Of a stretch of DNA of 64,000 bases, positions 31,309 to 39,660 are shown piece after piece. The notes beneath the pieces are model-generated. The model was given only the letters and a program-made list of their open reading frames with translations. It made no database searches and had not been told where the DNA came from. Origin of the DNA: Asanoa sp040654855 (GTDB lineage Bacteria > Actinomycetota > Actinomycetes > Mycobacteriales > Micromonosporaceae); NCBI RefSeq assembly GCF_040654855.1, contig NZ_JBFAIU010000001.1, forward strand, positions 34,541-98,540, read 5' to 3'. The translations under genes and the position numbers were made by a program. Numbering within the stretch: the stretch's first letter is position 1; each line of letters starts with the position of its first letter.

Positions 31309-34300
31309 ATGCGCCGCCGCAGACCTGCCCTCACCCTGCTCACGATCGCCACCACCCTGCTCGGCCTGGGCATCGTCCAGGCACCCGCGCAGGCCGCGCC
31401 CGCCTTCCGGGCCCTGGTGTTCAGCGAGACCGCCGGCTACCGGCACGACTCGATCGCCGCCGGCGTCACGATGTTCAACCAGCTCGCCGCGGCCAACAAC
31501 TTCGAGGTGGTGTTCAGCGAGGACTCCACCGTGCTCAACGCCTCCAACCTGGACACGTTCGACGTGCTGGTGATGTTCCAGACGTCGGGCATGGTGTTCG
31601 ACAACGACGCGCAGCGCAGCGCGGTGCAGAACTACCTGCGGGCCGGCAACGGCATCGTGGCGATCCACAACGCGACCGACATGGGCATCGACACCACGTT
31701 CCCGTGGTGGGACCAGACGATCAACGGTGGTGCCCACATGCCGTCGCACTCGCCCGGTTCGTTGCAGGGGTTCGCCCGGGTCGCCGACAAGGCGCACCCG
31801 TCGACCGCCGGGTTGCCGGACAACTGGCAACGCACCGAGGAGTGGTACAACTTCGACGTCAACGCGCGCGGCAACGTGCACGTGCTGGTGACGGCCGACG
31901 AGCGCACCTACAACCCGGGCTCCGACGCGATGGGCATCGACCACCCGATCTCCTGGTGCCGCGAGACCGAGGGCGGCAAGGTCTGGGCGACCGCGATGGG
32001 GCACGACATCGCGTCGTACAGCGAGACGAACTTCCGCAACCACGTGCTCGGCGGCGTCCGCTACGCGGCGGGCAACCTGCCCGGCGACTGTGGTGGCACG
32101 GTGTGGGGCAACTTCGAGAAGGTCAGCCTCGACTCCAACACGGTCGACCCGATGGCACTGGACATCGCGCCGGACGGGCGGGTCTTCTACGTGCAGCGGG
32201 CCGGCCAAATCAAGATCTTCAAGCCGGCGCAGCAGAGCACGGTGACCGCGGGCACGCTGTCCGTCTACACCGGAGGTGAGGACGGGCTGGTCGGGATGGC
32301 CCTGGATCCCAATTTCGCCAGCAACGGTTGGATCTATCTCTACTACTCGCCGTCCTCGTCGTCGACCGACGTCAACCGCCTGTCGCGCTTCACCGTCAGC
32401 GGTGACACGGTCAACCTGTCCAGCGAGGTCGTGCTGCTGTCGGTGCCGGCCTACCGCGACCGGACGTTCCCCGAGCCCGGGCACACCGGCGGCTACGTCG
32501 CGTTCGGCCCCAACGGCAACCTGTACCTGTCGACCGGTGACGACACCCCGCCGAACCTCGACCCGGCCTGGCAGGGCTACGCGCCGCTGGACTGGCGGCC
32601 CGGCAAGTCCAACTTGGACGCCGCGCGGAGTGCGGGCAACACCAACGACCTGCGCGGCAAGATCCTGCGGATCCACCCCGAGTCGAACGGGACGTACACG
32701 ATCCCGAGCGGCAACCTGTTCGCGCCCGGCACCTCGCTGACCCGGCCCGAGATCTACGCGATGGGCTTCCGGAACCCATTCCGGTTCGAGGTCGACAAGC
32801 AGACCGGCTGGATCAACATGGCGGACTACGGGCCGGACCGCGGCCTGCCGACCACCAACCGCGGCCCCGAGGGCCTGGTCGAGCTCAACGTGATCAAGCA
32901 GGCGGGCAACTTCGGCTGGCCGTTCTGCCACGGCAACAACCAGGCGTACGCGCCGTACAACCCGGACACCGGCGTGGTCGGGTCGAAGTTCAACTGCAAC
33001 GCGCCGGTCAACGACTCGCCCAACAACACCGGCCTGCGGACGCTGCCGGCCCTGGTGCAACCGCAGATCTGGTACGGGTACGGCGCCTCATCGAACTTCC
33101 CGGAGATGGGCGAGGGCGGTGCGGCGCCGATGGGCGGGCCGGTCTACCGCTACAACGCCGCCAGCACCTCGACGACGAAGTTCCCCGCGTACTACAACGG
33201 GGTGCACTTCTTCTACGAATGGGCCCGCAACTACGTCCAGGAGATCCATTTCGACTCGTCCGGTGGGTTGGTCAAGATCAATCCGTTCCTGCCCGGTGAG
33301 TTCTTCAACAAGCCGATGGCCATGCGGTTCGGGCCGGACGGGTCGCTCTACCTGCTGGAGTGGGGTGCCAACTTCGGCGGTGGCAACAACGACTCCGGGC
33401 TCTACCGGATCGACTACGTCAAGGGCGGCCGGGCTCCGGTGGCGGTGGCGACGGGCACGCCGACCAACGGGCTCTCGCCCCTGACCGTGCAGTTCTCCAG
33501 CGCGGGCACGCACGACCCCGACACGGGCGACACGATCAGCTACGCGTGGGACTTCGAGAGCAACGGCAGCACCGACTCGACGGCCGCCAACCCGTCGAAG
33601 ACGTACACCTCGAACGGGAACTATGTGGCGAAGCTGACCGTCACCGACAACACGGGGCGGTCGTCGTTCGCCAACGTGCCCATCACGGTCGGCAACAACG
33701 CGCCGGTCGTGACGATCACCGGGCCGCCGAACGGCGGGATGCTCGACTTCGGGCAGAACGTCGCCTACTCGGTGTCGGTCACCGATGCCCAGGACGGCAC
33801 GATCAACTGCCAGCAGGTGTTCACGAACCCGGCGCTCGGGCACGACGACCACGAGCACGGCACGACGGACCTGCCGGGCTGCTCGGGCACCGTCTCGACC
33901 GGCAACCTCGGCGGGCACCCGGACGGCGCGAACCTGTTCTACGTGCTCAACGCCCGTTATCAGGACAACGGCAACGGGTCGGTCGCGCGGTTGACCGGCT
34001 ATGCCAAGGCGATCCTGCAGCCCAAGCACAAGCAGGCGGAGTACTACACGGCCCAGTCCGGCACGCGGATCGTCGCGCAGAGCGGCGCCGAGAGTGGCGG
34101 GCGGATCGGCGACATCAGCAACAACGACTGGATCATGTTCGACCCGATGAGCCTGCAGGGGATCAACTCGGTCAGCTACCGCGTCTCGTCACCGAGCGGC
34201 GGTGGCAGCATCGAACTGCGTGCGGACTCGCCGACCGGGACGCTGCTGGCCACGAACCCCGTCGCGGCAACCGGCGGCTGGGACACCTACGTGCAGCAGG

Positions 34301-34866
34301 CGGCGGTCTCCGTCGGGGCCCTGTCCGGGACGCACAAGCTCTACATGGTGTTCAAGACCAGCAGCGGCAACAACTTCGACGTGGACGCGTTCACCTTCGG
34401 TGGCAACGGTGTGGGCACGACCCCGTCCGGTGGCATCGCCGGCCGGACGTACACGCTGACCGCCCAGCACAGCAGCAAGCTGGCCGACGTCAACGGCGTC
34501 TCGACGGCCGACAACGCGGTCGTGCACCAGTGGACGGCCACGGGCGGCGCCAACCAGCGCTGGCAGGCGGTGGACGCCGGCAGTGGCAACGTCTACCTGA
34601 AGGCGGTCCACAGTGGTAAGTGCATGGCGCTGTCCGGCGGCTCGACGGCCGACGCGGCCGCGGTGGTGCAGCTGACCTGCACGTCCCAGGCGAACCAGGC
34701 CTGGACACCGGTGGCGACCGCGACGTCCGGCGTCTACCAGTTGCGGGCGGTGCACAGCGGCAAGTGCCTCGACGTCAACGGCGGCTCGACGGCCGACGGT
34801 GCGGCGCTGATCCAGTGGCCGTGCCACACCGCCACCAACCAGCAGTGGCGGTTGACCCAGCAGTGA
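31309..34866 (+). CDS. Secreted ThuA / sugar dehydrogenase / PKD / CBM6 / ricin-lectin protein
   Basis: An 1185-residue secreted protein. Order: signal peptide (1-30), ThuA-like domain (about 33-250, FRALVFSETAGYRHDS), soluble glucose/sorbosone dehydrogenase beta-propeller (about 266-704, with ALDIAPDGRVFYVQRAGQIK and EIYAMGFRNPFRFEVD), PKD domain (about 707-797, YAWDFESNGSTDS), a further beta domain to about 908, a CBM6-type module (about 909-1040), and a C-terminal ricin-B lectin (1044-1185) with three QxW repeats (NQRW, NQAW, NQQW). It probably oxidises or processes glycans outside the cell while bound to polysaccharide. ATG 31309 follows GAAGGAGA. It is divergent from the sugar importer. 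Confidence 0.9.
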   Translation: MRRRRPALTLLTIATTLLGLGIVQAPAQAAPAFRALVFSETAGYRHDSIAAGVTMFNQLAAANNFEVVFSEDSTVLNASNLDTFDVLVMFQTSGMVFDNDAQRSAVQNYLRAGNGIVAIHNATDMGIDTTFPWWDQTINGGAHMPSHSPGSLQGFARVADKAHPSTAGLPDNWQRTEEWYNFDVNARGNVHVLVTADERTYNPGSDAMGIDHPISWCRETEGGKVWATAMGHDIASYSETNFRNHVLGGVRYAAGNLPGDCGGTVWGNFEKVSLDSNTVDPMALDIAPDGRVFYVQRAGQIKIFKPAQQSTVTAGTLSVYTGGEDGLVGMALDPNFASNGWIYLYYSPSSSSTDVNRLSRFTVSGDTVNLSSEVVLLSVPAYRDRTFPEPGHTGGYVAFGPNGNLYLSTGDDTPPNLDPAWQGYAPLDWRPGKSNLDAARSAGNTNDLRGKILRIHPESNGTYTIPSGNLFAPGTSLTRPEIYAMGFRNPFRFEVDKQTGWINMADYGPDRGLPTTNRGPEGLVELNVIKQAGNFGWPFCHGNNQAYAPYNPDTGVVGSKFNCNAPVNDSPNNTGLRTLPALVQPQIWYGYGASSNFPEMGEGGAAPMGGPVYRYNAASTSTTKFPAYYNGVHFFYEWARNYVQEIHFDSSGGLVKINPFLPGEFFNKPMAMRFGPDGSLYLLEWGANFGGGNNDSGLYRIDYVKGGRAPVAVATGTPTNGLSPLTVQFSSAGTHDPDTGDTISYAWDFESNGSTDSTAANPSKTYTSNGNYVAKLTVTDNTGRSSFANVPITVGNNAPVVTITGPPNGGMLDFGQNVAYSVSVTDAQDGTINCQQVFTNPALGHDDHEHGTTDLPGCSGTVSTGNLGGHPDGANLFYVLNARYQDNGNGSVARLTGYAKAILQPKHKQAEYYTAQSGTRIVAQSGAESGGRIGDISNNDWIMFDPMSLQGINSVSYRVSSPSGGGSIELRADSPTGTLLATNPVAATGGWDTYVQQAAVSVGALSGTHKLYMVFKTSSGNNFDVDAFTFGGNGVGTTPSGGIAGRTYTLTAQHSSKLADVNGVSTADNAVVHQWTATGGANQRWQAVDAGSGNVYLKAVHSGKCMALSGGSTADAAAVVQLTCTSQANQAWTPVATATSGVYQLRAVHSGKCLDVNGGSTADGAALIQWPCHTATNQQWRLTQQ

Positions 34867-34871
34867 CAGGC

Positions 34872-34904
34872 GATCGGGGCCCCGGCTCGACCGGGGCCCC
34901 GATC
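34872..34904. terminator. Perfect 14-bp hairpin terminator, likely bidirectional
   Basis: GATCGGGGCCCCGG (34872-34885) pairs perfectly with CCGGGGCCCCGATC (34891-34904) around a five-base loop. It lies between the stop of the ThuA/dehydrogenase gene (six bases before) and the convergent stop of the MHYT gene (seven bases after), so it can serve both. Confidence 0.85.
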
Positions 34905-34910
34905 CGAGGC

Positions 34911-35795
34911 TCAGTATGGGAAGCGGGACTCGCGGCGGCGTAGGCCCGGCGTGATGGGCATGTCGAGGCGGATGGGGTCCGCCGCGACCGGAGCGGCGAA
35001 GCCGGCCGCGGCCAGGCCGACCGGCTCCGGAGCGGACACCGTCGCGGACCCGTCGCCCGCGAACTCCTCGGTGGTCATGGCCTGCAGCGCCACCGTCGCC
35101 ATGACGGTCATCGTCACGGCGGAGATCACCGCGACGGAGACGATCAGGACCATCGGCCGTACGCCGGTGACCGCGGCCAGGCCGACCTCGTCGCGCTCGA
35201 CACCGACCGCGGCCATCGCCGTGTAGTGCATGCCGCAGACGCCCGTGGCCATCACGACGGACGCGCCGGCGATCTTCCGCCGCCCGTTGACGGTGACGCT
35301 GAACCAGAGGGCGGCGGTTGCCGCGACCACCGCGATCAGCGCGGACGCCGCCACGAGGCGCGGCTGGAAGGTGATCTCGCCGGCCACGTTGACCCCGGCC
35401 ATCCCGGTGTAGTGCATGCCGAGCAGGCCGGCGCCGGTGACCCCGCCGGCCCGCAGGATCTGTGCGGTGGTCGGATCGCGGTACCCGACGAGGAAGAGCC
35501 CGACGCCGACGGCGCCGAGCGAGAGCGCGAGGCTGACCGCGGTCAGTCCGGGGCTGTAGCGGACCGGGCTGTCCTCGACGTCGAAGCCGAGCATCGCGGT
35601 GAGGTGCGCGAGCCAGATGCCGGCACCACCGATCGCGACGGTCGCGATGGTCAGCCACTTCACCCGGGGTGCCCCGGGGCGCACCTGTCGCGCGCGGGCG
35701 GTGCAGTACAGACCCACGAGCGCGCCGACGATCGAGACGGCGTACGCGAAGACCGGATTCAACCAGCCGTTGGTGAAATGGTGCACCGTTGCCAT
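34911..35795 (-). CDS. MHYT-domain integral membrane sensor
   Basis: A 294-residue protein with seven predicted helices. The MHYT motif, thought to bind a metal and sense a gas or redox signal, occurs as LAHLTAM (degenerate), GMHYTGM and GMHYTAM in three successive helices. In other bacteria MHYT is fused to GGDEF/EAL or kinase domains; here only a disordered tail of about 60 residues follows, so it is a stand-alone sensor. The start is uncertain: ATG 35795 fits the family opening (HHFTNGW), while GTG 35852 would add 19 residues. Neither has a clear ribosome site. Confidence 0.85.
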   Translation of the reverse strand: MATVHHFTNGWLNPVFAYAVSIVGALVGLYCTARARQVRPGAPRVKWLTIATVAIGGAGIWLAHLTAMLGFDVEDSPVRYSPGLTAVSLALSLGAVGVGLFLVGYRDPTTAQILRAGGVTGAGLLGMHYTGMAGVNVAGEITFQPRLVAASALIAVVAATAALWFSVTVNGRRKIAGASVVMATGVCGMHYTAMAAVGVERDEVGLAAVTGVRPMVLIVSVAVISAVTMTVMATVALQAMTTEEFAGDGSATVSAPEPVGLAAAGFAAPVAADPIRLDMPITPGLRRRESRFPY

Positions 35796-35891
35796 GCGGG
35801 AAGTGAGCCAGGTGGTTAACGTGGACTGTCGCACATCTCGTCCGTCACTCACCCGATCGAGGTGGCTTGCGTTAAATGTCCTTTTGGCCCG

Positions 35892-35921
35892 TTGACCGGT
35901 TCAAGATTCCCCGCTTACGGT
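35892..35921 (+). promoter_or_regulatory. Housekeeping-type promoter, leaderless
   Basis: TTGACC (35892-35897), 18 bases, TACGGT (35916-35921). The start site would fall at about 35928-35930, on the GTG at 35930. That GTG has no ribosome site, so a leaderless transcript explains the start of the transglycosylase-like gene. Confidence 0.5.
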
Positions 35922-35929
35922 CGCTCGCC

Positions 35930-36853
35930 GTGAGACGACGCATTCGACGGCACCGCTGGCCGATCGCGGTGGTGGCGGCCACTGCCGCGGCGATCGCCCT
36001 GGTCGGCACGATCTCGGCCCACGCCGACCGCGCACCGGGCGGCGCGGCGGGCCGCACCGGCACGGGTTGGAGCGACACCGAGGGCGGCTGGTCGGAGCCC
36101 GCCGCGCCGCCGTCGGAGTTGTCGGCGACCGCCCGCCCGACGCCGCCCGCGGCGCCGGACCGGTTCGTGACGCTGCCGCCGGGCGCGACGCTGCCGTCGG
36201 GCGCGCAGTGCGCGACGTGGGTGCGGTCCCGGCCGTCGGCGGAGAACAAGGGCATGAACCTGATGGCCAACTCGACGACGGGCCACCGGATAGGCGCGGA
36301 CATCTTCGACGACGACCGCGCGGACGCCCAGATCGCACCCCGCGTCGACGGCGCGTTCACCGGGTCCACAAGGGACATCCTGCGCTGGGCCGCGTGCAAG
36401 TGGGGCGTCGACGAATCCCTCGTGTTCGCCCAGGCGGCGGTCGAGAGCTGGTGGCGCCAGACGGTGTTCGGCGACTACGGCACCGACGCACGGCGCTGCG
36501 CGCCCGGGCACGGCCTGGGCGTCGACGGCCGGCCGGGGGAGTGCCCGGAGAGCTTCGGGATCCTGCAGGACCGGCACCCGTACCAGAAGTCGGCGTGGCC
36601 GGGCGTGGCCCGCTCGACGGCCATGAACGTGGACCTGGCGTACTCGATCTGGAGGGGTTGCTTCGAGGGCTACGAGGGCTGGCTGAACGAAGAGGACCGC
36701 GGCGAGCCCTATCGCGCGGGCGACCAGTGGGGTTGCGTCGGTCGCTGGTTCAGCGGGCGCTGGCGGACACCGGACAGCGAGGACTACATCGCCAAGGTCC
36801 AGGACTACCTGAACCGCCGCATCTGGGAAGACCGCGACTTCCAACAACCGTGA
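35930..36853 (+). CDS. Exported transglycosylase/lysozyme-like protein
   Basis: A 307-residue protein: basic N-terminus, one hydrophobic helix (about 9-30, WPIAVVAATAAAIALVG, signal or anchor), a Pro/Ser/Thr-rich linker, then a lysozyme-fold domain. The likely catalytic Glu172 lies in LVFAQAAVESWW, followed by SFGILQDRH, which matches the ES...G.x.Q pattern of SLT enzymes. Six cysteines in the domain (for example RRCAPG, GECPES, RGCFEG, WGCVGR) suggest disulphides. GTG 35930 was chosen from the promoter; ATG 35876 is an alternative. A role in cell-wall turnover is likely. Confidence 0.75.
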   Translation: MRRRIRRHRWPIAVVAATAAAIALVGTISAHADRAPGGAAGRTGTGWSDTEGGWSEPAAPPSELSATARPTPPAAPDRFVTLPPGATLPSGAQCATWVRSRPSAENKGMNLMANSTTGHRIGADIFDDDRADAQIAPRVDGAFTGSTRDILRWAACKWGVDESLVFAQAAVESWWRQTVFGDYGTDARRCAPGHGLGVDGRPGECPESFGILQDRHPYQKSAWPGVARSTAMNVDLAYSIWRGCFEGYEGWLNEEDRGEPYRAGDQWGCVGRWFSGRWRTPDSEDYIAKVQDYLNRRIWEDRDFQQP

Positions 36854-36855
36854 TC

Positions 36856-36885
36856 AAACCCGCCCCGCGCCGGGGGCTGGGTTTT
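36856..36885 (+). terminator. Terminator after the transglycosylase-like gene
   Basis: AAACCCGCCCC (36856-36866) pairs, with a one-base bulge, with GGGGGCTGGGTTT just downstream, and the 3' arm ends in a TTTT run. It starts three bases after the stop codon. Confidence 0.65.
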
Positions 36886-36890
36886 CGCAG

Positions 36891-37016
36891 GCTTTGCTCT
36901 GCATCCATATACGCACCGCAGGTCAGACGGGGTGGTGCGTATTTGGATGCAGAGCAAAGCGGGCCGGAGGTCGGACGGGGTGATGCGTATTTGGATGCAG
37001 AGCAAAGCGGGCCGCG
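36891..37016. repeat. 48-base tandem repeat with an inverted copy
   Basis: Two direct copies of a 48-base unit lie at 36921-36968 and 36969-37016, sharing GCGTATTTGGATGCAGAGCA. An inverted copy of the unit core lies at 36891-36917 and pairs with 36934-36960 at 26 of 27 positions around a 16-base loop. The element is clearly AT-richer than its surroundings and sits between the stops of two convergent genes. No gene is supported in it. It looks like a member of an interspersed repeat family. Confidence 0.85.
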
Positions 37017-37055
37017 CGACGATCTGGCTGGCCGGTCGCGGTGGCGTGGCGCGGG

Positions 37056-37631
37056 CTAGCGCAGGGCGGCCGCGGTCAGGGCGGCGAATGACTCGGCGGC
37101 CGCGCTGTCCGGGCGGCGGTCCGACCAGTTCATGTGGCCCAGGAAGGCGTGCTGGAAGCAGGCGCCGATCAGGAGGGCCGCGGCCGCGTAGAGGTCGGCG
37201 TCCGGGCGGATCGCGCCCTGTTTCTGCTGGTGGCGCAGGTAGTCGACGACCGCCTCGTTGACGCGGTGCGGGCCCGCGCCCACCTCGTGCAGGCCCGCCG
37301 TGTGTGCCGCCAGGATCGACGGGTCCGAGAAGATCGACGCCAGCATCGGGAAGCTCGTCGTGTAGAACTCGATCGCGGCCGAGGCGATGGCGGTCAGGCC
37401 TGAGGTCAGGTCCGAACCCGCGTTGCCCAGCGCCCGCGACAGGTGGGCGAAGCCCGGCGTGCGTTCGCGCAGGACCGCCACCAGCAACTCGACCTTGCCG
37501 GTGAAGTGCTTGTAGAGCGTCGCCTCCGAGTAGCCCGCCGCCTTCGCGATCTCGCGGGTCGTGGCGTTGGCCATGCCGCGCGTGCGGATGACCTCCGCGG
37601 CCGCGTCGAGGATTCGGTCCCTGGTTCCCAC
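37056..37631 (-). CDS. TetR-family transcriptional repressor
   Basis: A 191-residue TetR regulator. The HTH is in the first 50 residues (ILDAAAEVIRTRGMANATTR, then EIAKAAGYSEATLYKHF). The ligand-binding half is divergent. GTG start at 37631 with GGGGAG upstream. It is divergent from an NAD(P)-binding oxidoreductase gene, with a large dyad between them. The simplest reading is a local repressor of itself and the oxidoreductase. Confidence 0.93.
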   Translation of the reverse strand: MGTRDRILDAAAEVIRTRGMANATTREIAKAAGYSEATLYKHFTGKVELLVAVLRERTPGFAHLSRALGNAGSDLTSGLTAIASAAIEFYTTSFPMLASIFSDPSILAAHTAGLHEVGAGPHRVNEAVVDYLRHQQKQGAIRPDADLYAAAALLIGACFQHAFLGHMNWSDRRPDSAAAESFAALTAAALR

Positions 37632-37650
37632 TCCGGCGCTCCCCTTGACA

Positions 37651-37698
37651 GGTTAGTAAGCACTCACCATCCTAGAGGTGAGTGAGCGTTTACTAACC
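37651..37698. promoter_or_regulatory. TetR operator between regulator and oxidoreductase
   Basis: GGTTAGTAAGCACTCACC (37651-37668) and GGTGAGTG-AGCGTTTACTAACC (37677-37698) form an inverted repeat, with a four-base difference in arm length and an eight-base spacer. It lies in the 83-base divergent gap, covering the space of both promoters. TetR regulators next to their target usually bind such dyads; binding by this protein is inferred. Confidence 0.75.
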
Positions 37699-37714
37699 AC
37701 GGGAGGCACTCATC

Positions 37715-38353
37715 ATGAAGATCACCGTTCTCGGCGCTACCGGTGGCACCGGGCGACACGTCGTGCGGCGGGCGCTGGATGCCGGGCACCACGTCACCGC
37801 CGTGGTGCGCGATCCGGGCCGGCTGCCGTTCGATGCCGATCCCAGGCTCGAGGTGGTCATCGCCGACGCGTTCGATCCCGAGTCGATCAGCGCCGCCGTC
37901 ACCGGTCGGGACGCGGTCGTCGACACGCTCGGGCCGCGGCCCAAGGCGCCGGCGACCGTCTGCTCGCGCGGTGCGGCCGCCGCCGTCGCCGCGCTCGCGG
38001 CCAACAACCCGACCGCGCGGCTGCTGGTGGTCACCGGGAGTGGGCACGTGCGCGACGACGGCGACGGGCCGTTCACCCGCTACCTGTTCAAGCCGCTGAT
38101 CGGCAGCACGTTCCTCAAGCAGCAGTTCGGCGACTTCGCGCGGACCGAGCGGCTCGTGTTCGACAGCGAGCTGCGCTGGACCGTGCTGCGGCCGCCGCAG
38201 CTCACCGACGGGGCGCGCAAGCAATACCGGACCGCGCTCGACCGCAACGTGCGCGGTGGGCTCCGGTTGTCACGGGCCGACCTGGCCGACGCCATCATGG
38301 TAGCGCTGGGCGACCCGAACACCGTCGGGCATGTCATCGGGCTCGGTTACTGA
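37715..38353 (+). CDS. NAD(P)H-binding atypical SDR (NmrA/SDR_a5 type)
   Basis: A 212-residue protein with the nucleotide motif VLGATGGTGRHVVRRAL at the N-terminus (GxxGxxG), VVDTLGPRP, LLVVTGSG and the C-terminal RADLADAIMVAL. This is the pattern of the NAD(P)H-binding anti-sigma/flavin-reductase-like group. The full catalytic YxxxK of classical SDRs is not present. The ATG at 37715 is preceded by GGGAGG. Regulated by the divergent TetR protein, so probably induced by a small molecule. Confidence 0.88.
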   Translation: MKITVLGATGGTGRHVVRRALDAGHHVTAVVRDPGRLPFDADPRLEVVIADAFDPESISAAVTGRDAVVDTLGPRPKAPATVCSRGAAAAVAALAANNPTARLLVVTGSGHVRDDGDGPFTRYLFKPLIGSTFLKQQFGDFARTERLVFDSELRWTVLRPPQLTDGARKQYRTALDRNVRGGLRLSRADLADAIMVALGDPNTVGHVIGLGY

Positions 38354-38354
38354 C

Positions 38355-38789
38355 TCACCCGTACGTGTCGCGGTAGTAGTGCGCCAGCCGGTCCCGGTAG
38401 TCGGACGCGTCCGCGTACTCCGGCGCGTTCCTGATCTGCTCCTTCGTGCGGTCGACGTGCACCGTGCGGGCCTGGTGGTCGACCCGCTCGACCACCCCGG
38501 CGGGCAGCAGCACGACCCGGCCGAAGATCCATGGGCCGGTGTCGACCACGAGGTCGGTGTCGCCGGCCTTCTCCACCTTCCCGATCTCGCCGTCCACCGC
38601 CTGCACGGCGTAGCCGGTCAGGTCCAGGGAGAAGCCGGGGCCGCCGCCCTCAGGGGTGGCGGCCACCGTGCGGCGCCGGTCGCGGTCCCGGTCGGGGTCG
38701 TCCGGGCCGCGGTCCGGCGTGGTCTCGTCGTGGCCGCCCCCGAGAGCCGGCGGGCGCCACGACCACGCGTTGAAGACGAATGACTCCAC
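38355..38789 (-). CDS. PRC-barrel domain protein
   Basis: A 144-residue soluble protein with an Asp/Arg-rich disordered N-terminal third and a PRC-barrel in the middle (GYAVQAVDGEIGKVEKAGD, VVDTGPWIFGRVVLLPAGVV). A tail of helices ends RDRLAHYYRDTYG. PRC-barrels act in photosynthetic complexes, RNA metabolism or stress responses; which applies here is unknown. GTG start at 38789. Its stop is one base from the stop of the convergent oxidoreductase. Confidence 0.85.
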   Translation of the reverse strand: MESFVFNAWSWRPPALGGGHDETTPDRGPDDPDRDRDRRRTVAATPEGGGPGFSLDLTGYAVQAVDGEIGKVEKAGDTDLVVDTGPWIFGRVVLLPAGVVERVDHQARTVHVDRTKEQIRNAPEYADASDYRDRLAHYYRDTYG

Positions 38790-38808
38790 GCTCCAGGGTT
38801 ACCCCGGA

Positions 38809-39558
38809 TCACCAGGCCAGAACCCCGTTCTGGTCGCCCTCCCGGGTGATCAGGTGGCCCCAGAGCAACCCCGACGGCCCGTCCGCGGGCAACGTCGCCA
38901 GGTGGGTGCAGACCGCCGCGGCCTGTTCGGGCGTACGGAAGCCGTGGTGGCTGTTGAAGTCCGTCGCGGTGTAGCCCGGGTTCGCCGCGTTGACCTTGAT
39001 GGGAGTGTCCCGCAGTTCCTTGGCGTACATCGCAGTGATCATGTTCAGGGCGGCTTTCGAGGCCGGGTACGGCACCGAGGTCAGCGCGAACAGCGGGCTC
39101 GCCGGGTCGGTCATCGAGGCGATCGAGCCGACCTCGCTGGACACGTTGACGATCCGGGCGGCCGGTGCCCGGCGCAGCAGCGGCAGGACGGCGTTGGTGA
39201 CCGTGACAACGCCGTACACGTTGGTCTCGAAGACTTCCCGGATCGTCCCGATCCGCGTCGCGCTCGGCTCGGCGGTGCCGTCGGCGCGGACGATGCCGGC
39301 GTTGTTGACCAGCACGTCGAGCCGGCCGAACTCCGCCTCGACCAGCTCGGCGGCGGCCTGCACCGTCGCCGCGTCGGTCACGTCGAGCCGGACGAACCGG
39401 GCGTCCAGCCCTTCGGCGGTCAGTTCCTTCTCCGCGGCCCGGCCGCGGCCCTCGTCACGGGCGCCGAGCAGCACGGTCATGCCCCGCTCGCCCAGGGCAC
39501 GCGCCGTCGCGTACCCGATGCCCTTGTTTGCACCGGTGATCAATGCGATCTGTGTCAT
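38809..39558 (-). CDS. Short-chain dehydrogenase/reductase
   Basis: A 249-residue classical SDR: cofactor loop TGANKGIGYATARAL at residues 8-22, NNAG, catalytic Ser in VNVSSEVG and YPASKAALN with the YxxxK pair, and PGYTATDF. It resembles carbonyl-reductase-type SDRs of the CBR1 group. NADP(H) preference is likely from the Arg after the second strand (GARDEGRG). It is divergent from a MmyB-type regulator, a very common pairing in actinobacteria. The dyad in the gap is a candidate operator. Confidence 0.92.
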   Translation of the reverse strand: MTQIALITGANKGIGYATARALGERGMTVLLGARDEGRGRAAEKELTAEGLDARFVRLDVTDAATVQAAAELVEAEFGRLDVLVNNAGIVRADGTAEPSATRIGTIREVFETNVYGVVTVTNAVLPLLRRAPAARIVNVSSEVGSIASMTDPASPLFALTSVPYPASKAALNMITAMYAKELRDTPIKVNAANPGYTATDFNSHHGFRTPEQAAAVCTHLATLPADGPSGLLWGHLITREGDQNGVLAW

Positions 39559-39609
39559 GCCGTCGAGCCTGGCCGCCGGACCGCCCCGCGCGGCAGGACC
39601 GGTGTTGCC

Positions 39610-39626
39610 TGGTACCGGCCGTACCA
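39610..39626. promoter_or_regulatory. Dyad operator candidate between SDR and MmyB-type regulator
   Basis: TGGTAC-CGGCC-GTACCA at 39610-39626 is a perfect inverted repeat with six-base arms in the 102-base divergent gap. MmyB-type regulators commonly control the SDR gene beside them. That this is the binding site is inferred from position and symmetry. Confidence 0.6.
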
Positions 39627-39660
39627 CCCGCGGACCGGCCGGGTGCGGCACGCTGGAGGG

